7,188 nt of DNA from Cytophagales bacterium. Its GTDB lineage: Bacteria > Bacteroidota > Bacteroidia > Cytophagales > Cyclobacteriaceae. The translations under genes and the position numbers were made by a program. Shown piece after piece: positions 5,708-7,188 of the stretch; the stretch's first letter is position 1, and each line of letters begins with the position of its first letter. The stretch is taken from assembly GCA_003500135.1 (NCBI GenBank), contig DNTA01000283.1:1-7188 (forward strand). Reading direction: 5' to 3'. The notes under the pieces are model-generated. The model made no database searches. It saw only the letters and a list, made by a program, of their open reading frames with translations, and was not told where the DNA came from.

Positions 5708-7060
5708 ATGAAAACATCAAGAAGGAAATTTTGTGAAAACTCATTGAAGCTTGCTGCGGGCGCAGGCATGATCTCGTTGGTGCCGGCAAGCGCCAGCTGT
5801 ACCAATTTGTTCAACAACAAATTAGTTGTTGGATTGGTGGGATGCCGGGGGCAGGGTTTTGCCAATCTCCGGGAGTTTATTGCCCTGGAAGAAGTTGAGA
5901 TAAAAGCACTATGCGATGTAGATGAAAATGTACTCAATAAAAGAGCAAAAGATGTGGAAAAGTTGCTCGCCGACAAAGAGCAAGCTGGATTTAAAGTATC
6001 CTTCAGGAATCCGGAGCTTTACGCTGATTACAGAAAGCTTCTGGAAGACAAAGAAATTGATGCCGTGATCATCGGTACGCCTGATCATTGGCATACTTTG
6101 ATCGCCATCGATGCCATGGATGCCGGAAAGCATATTTATGTGGAAAAACCACTGGCAAATACGCTGCATGAAAATATGCTGGTCATGCGGGCCGCTGATA
6201 AATATAAGAAAGTTGTTCAGGTAGGTCAGTGGCAGAGAAGCGATCAGCACTGGCGCGATGCCATGAAATATGTGCACAGTGGCGTGCTGGGGCAAGTGCG
6301 CCTGGTGAAAGCATGGGCATATATGAACTGGTTCAGGGTGAAGCGTAAAGAAGACAGTCCGGTGCCGGACGGGGTAGATTATGATTTTTGGCTGGGGCCG
6401 GCGGAGAAGCGCCCTTTCAATGAAAACAGATTCCATTTCAACTTCCGTTGGTATTGGGACTACGCCGGCGGACTCATGACGGACTGGGGAGTGCATATGC
6501 TTGATTTTGCCTTGGATGGCATGAAGGCGGGAAGGCCAAAATCAATCATGTCGAGTGGCGGAATGTTCTCGCACCCTTCAGGCACCATGGAAACTCCTGA
6601 TACTCAGCAGACCATATTTGAATTTGACAAGTTCAATTTACTATGGGAGGACGCTGTCGGCATAGAAGAAGGTCCATATGGCAGGCAGCATGGGGTAGCA
6701 TTTATGGGCGACTGGGGCACTTTGATCGTTGACCGAAACGGCTGGGAAGTAATTCCGGAAACCAACTATAAACCCAAGGAAAAGATTATTGAAGCTGTAC
6801 CGTTTACCAAGGGGCTGGGCGTAGGACTGCGCGAGCATGTGAAAAATTTTGTTTCCTGCGTCAAGTCTAATGACAGGAATACCAATGCTCCTGCAAGCAT
6901 CGGCGCCAATGTAGCCATGGTTGGCCATATGGGAAATATTGCGTATCGGGTAGGGGAAAAAATCTATTGGGATGATGAAGCAAAAAGATTCAACAATGAA
7001 AGGGCCAATGCACTTATCACACCCACATATCGAGAGCCATGGAAGCTGCCGGTCATTTGA
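5708..7060 (+). CDS. Tat-exported Gfo/Idh/MocA family NAD(P)-dependent oxidoreductase
   Basis: A 451-residue protein from ATG 5708; an in-frame TTG at 5702 is a less likely start. Residues 4-9 (SRRKFC) are a twin-arginine motif, followed by a mildly hydrophobic stretch LAAGAGMISLVPASA and Cys31, so the protein is probably exported folded with its cofactor, possibly as a lipoprotein. The Rossmann domain has GLVGCRGQG at 42-50 and the family signature EKP at 146-148. The C-terminal alpha/beta domain holds GGLMTDWGVHMLD, with Asp259 and His263 placed like the family's catalytic Asp-x3-His. Family members oxidise or reduce sugars, inositols and glycosides (glucose-fructose oxidoreductase, GH109-like and 3-keto-glycoside enzymes). 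The substrate cannot be named here; sugar chemistry in the periplasm is the likely setting. No partner gene is in the window. A hairpin follows 60 bp after the stop, and upstream no convincing -33/-7 pair was found. Confidence 0.92.
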   Translation: MKTSRRKFCENSLKLAAGAGMISLVPASASCTNLFNNKLVVGLVGCRGQGFANLREFIALEEVEIKALCDVDENVLNKRAKDVEKLLADKEQAGFKVSFRNPELYADYRKLLEDKEIDAVIIGTPDHWHTLIAIDAMDAGKHIYVEKPLANTLHENMLVMRAADKYKKVVQVGQWQRSDQHWRDAMKYVHSGVLGQVRLVKAWAYMNWFRVKRKEDSPVPDGVDYDFWLGPAEKRPFNENRFHFNFRWYWDYAGGLMTDWGVHMLDFALDGMKAGRPKSIMSSGGMFSHPSGTMETPDTQQTIFEFDKFNLLWEDAVGIEEGPYGRQHGVAFMGDWGTLIVDRNGWEVIPETNYKPKEKIIEAVPFTKGLGVGLREHVKNFVSCVKSNDRNTNAPASIGANVAMVGHMGNIAYRVGEKIYWDDEAKRFNNERANALITPTYREPWKLPVI

Positions 7061-7120
7061 GTAAAAATAACATCAGTTCGGTATTCAACAAATTAAAAAT
7101 CAACAACATAAGTACGTCAT

Positions 7121-7167
7121 TGCGGAATTTTTATCCTTATTTTTCTTTAAGGATAAAAATATCCGTA
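7121..7167. terminator. Strong hairpin downstream of the oxidoreductase gene
   Basis: TTTTTATCCTTA (7128-7139) and TAAGGATAAAAA (7148-7159) are perfect 12-base complements around an 8-base loop. The stem extends outward by TGCGGA (7121-7126) pairing with TCCGTA (7162-7167), including one G-T pair, and by A7127 pairing with T7160, leaving A7161 as a bulge, for about 19 pairs. No T run follows on either strand, so it is not a textbook intrinsic terminator. It may be a bidirectional terminator, an mRNA 3'-end stabiliser, or a palindromic element cut by the window edge. Confidence 0.5.
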
Positions 7168-7188
7168 ATCTCAAAATCAGATACCGGA

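Noticed and set aside
5909..6496. Minus-strand open frame of 195 codons inside the oxidoreductase gene
   Set aside because: Composition is that of an antisense shadow and there are no family motifs; the plus strand is unambiguous.

Overview
The window looks like a chromosomal accessory segment from a member of the Bacteroidota (Cytophagales-like or a relative; genus not resolvable). Four observations point there: a GH92 mannosidase, a Tat-exported Gfo/Idh/MocA oxidoreductase, start codons without Shine-Dalgarno sequences, and -7 promoter motifs of the TAnnTTTG type. No rRNA, tRNA or CRISPR array was seen.

Layout. (1) 54-1433, plus strand: an exported von Willebrand A (VWA) protein with a duplicated beta-rich C-terminal module. 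(2) 1488-3815, plus: an exported GH92 alpha-mannosidase, 54 bp downstream and probably with its own promoter. (3) 3816-4046: a gene-free spacer whose right part is bounded by short imperfect inverted repeats (possible miniature element or IS relic). (4) About 4047-5339: a complete ISAzo13-family insertion sequence of about 1.29 kb with an intact DDE transposase and 30-bp imperfect terminal inverted repeats. (5) 5340-5486, minus: the first 49 codons of a YecH/DUF2492-type small metal-binding protein, cut by the right end of the IS. The missing C-terminal part is not recognisable on the other side of the IS. (6) 5487-5707: an intergenic region with a Bacteroidota-type promoter for the broken gene, a TGA-N6-TCA palindrome placed near -41.5 of that promoter, and a cluster of GAAGTAAA motifs. 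(7) 5708-7060, plus: a Tat-exported Gfo/Idh/MocA family oxidoreductase, followed by a strong hairpin near the window end.

How the parts relate. The mannosidase and the Gfo/Idh/MocA protein both fit envelope-associated carbohydrate metabolism, but they are about 1.9 kb apart with an IS and a broken minus-strand gene between them, so they are not one operon. The VWA protein has no evident functional tie to its neighbours. The most informative story is structural. An IS landed in a YecH-like gene whose intact promoter now points into the 3' end of the transposase gene, and the IS left side carries signs of a complex junction (missing gene half, 14-bp near-identical direct repeat, possible older mini-element). 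I found no convincing new multi-gene system.
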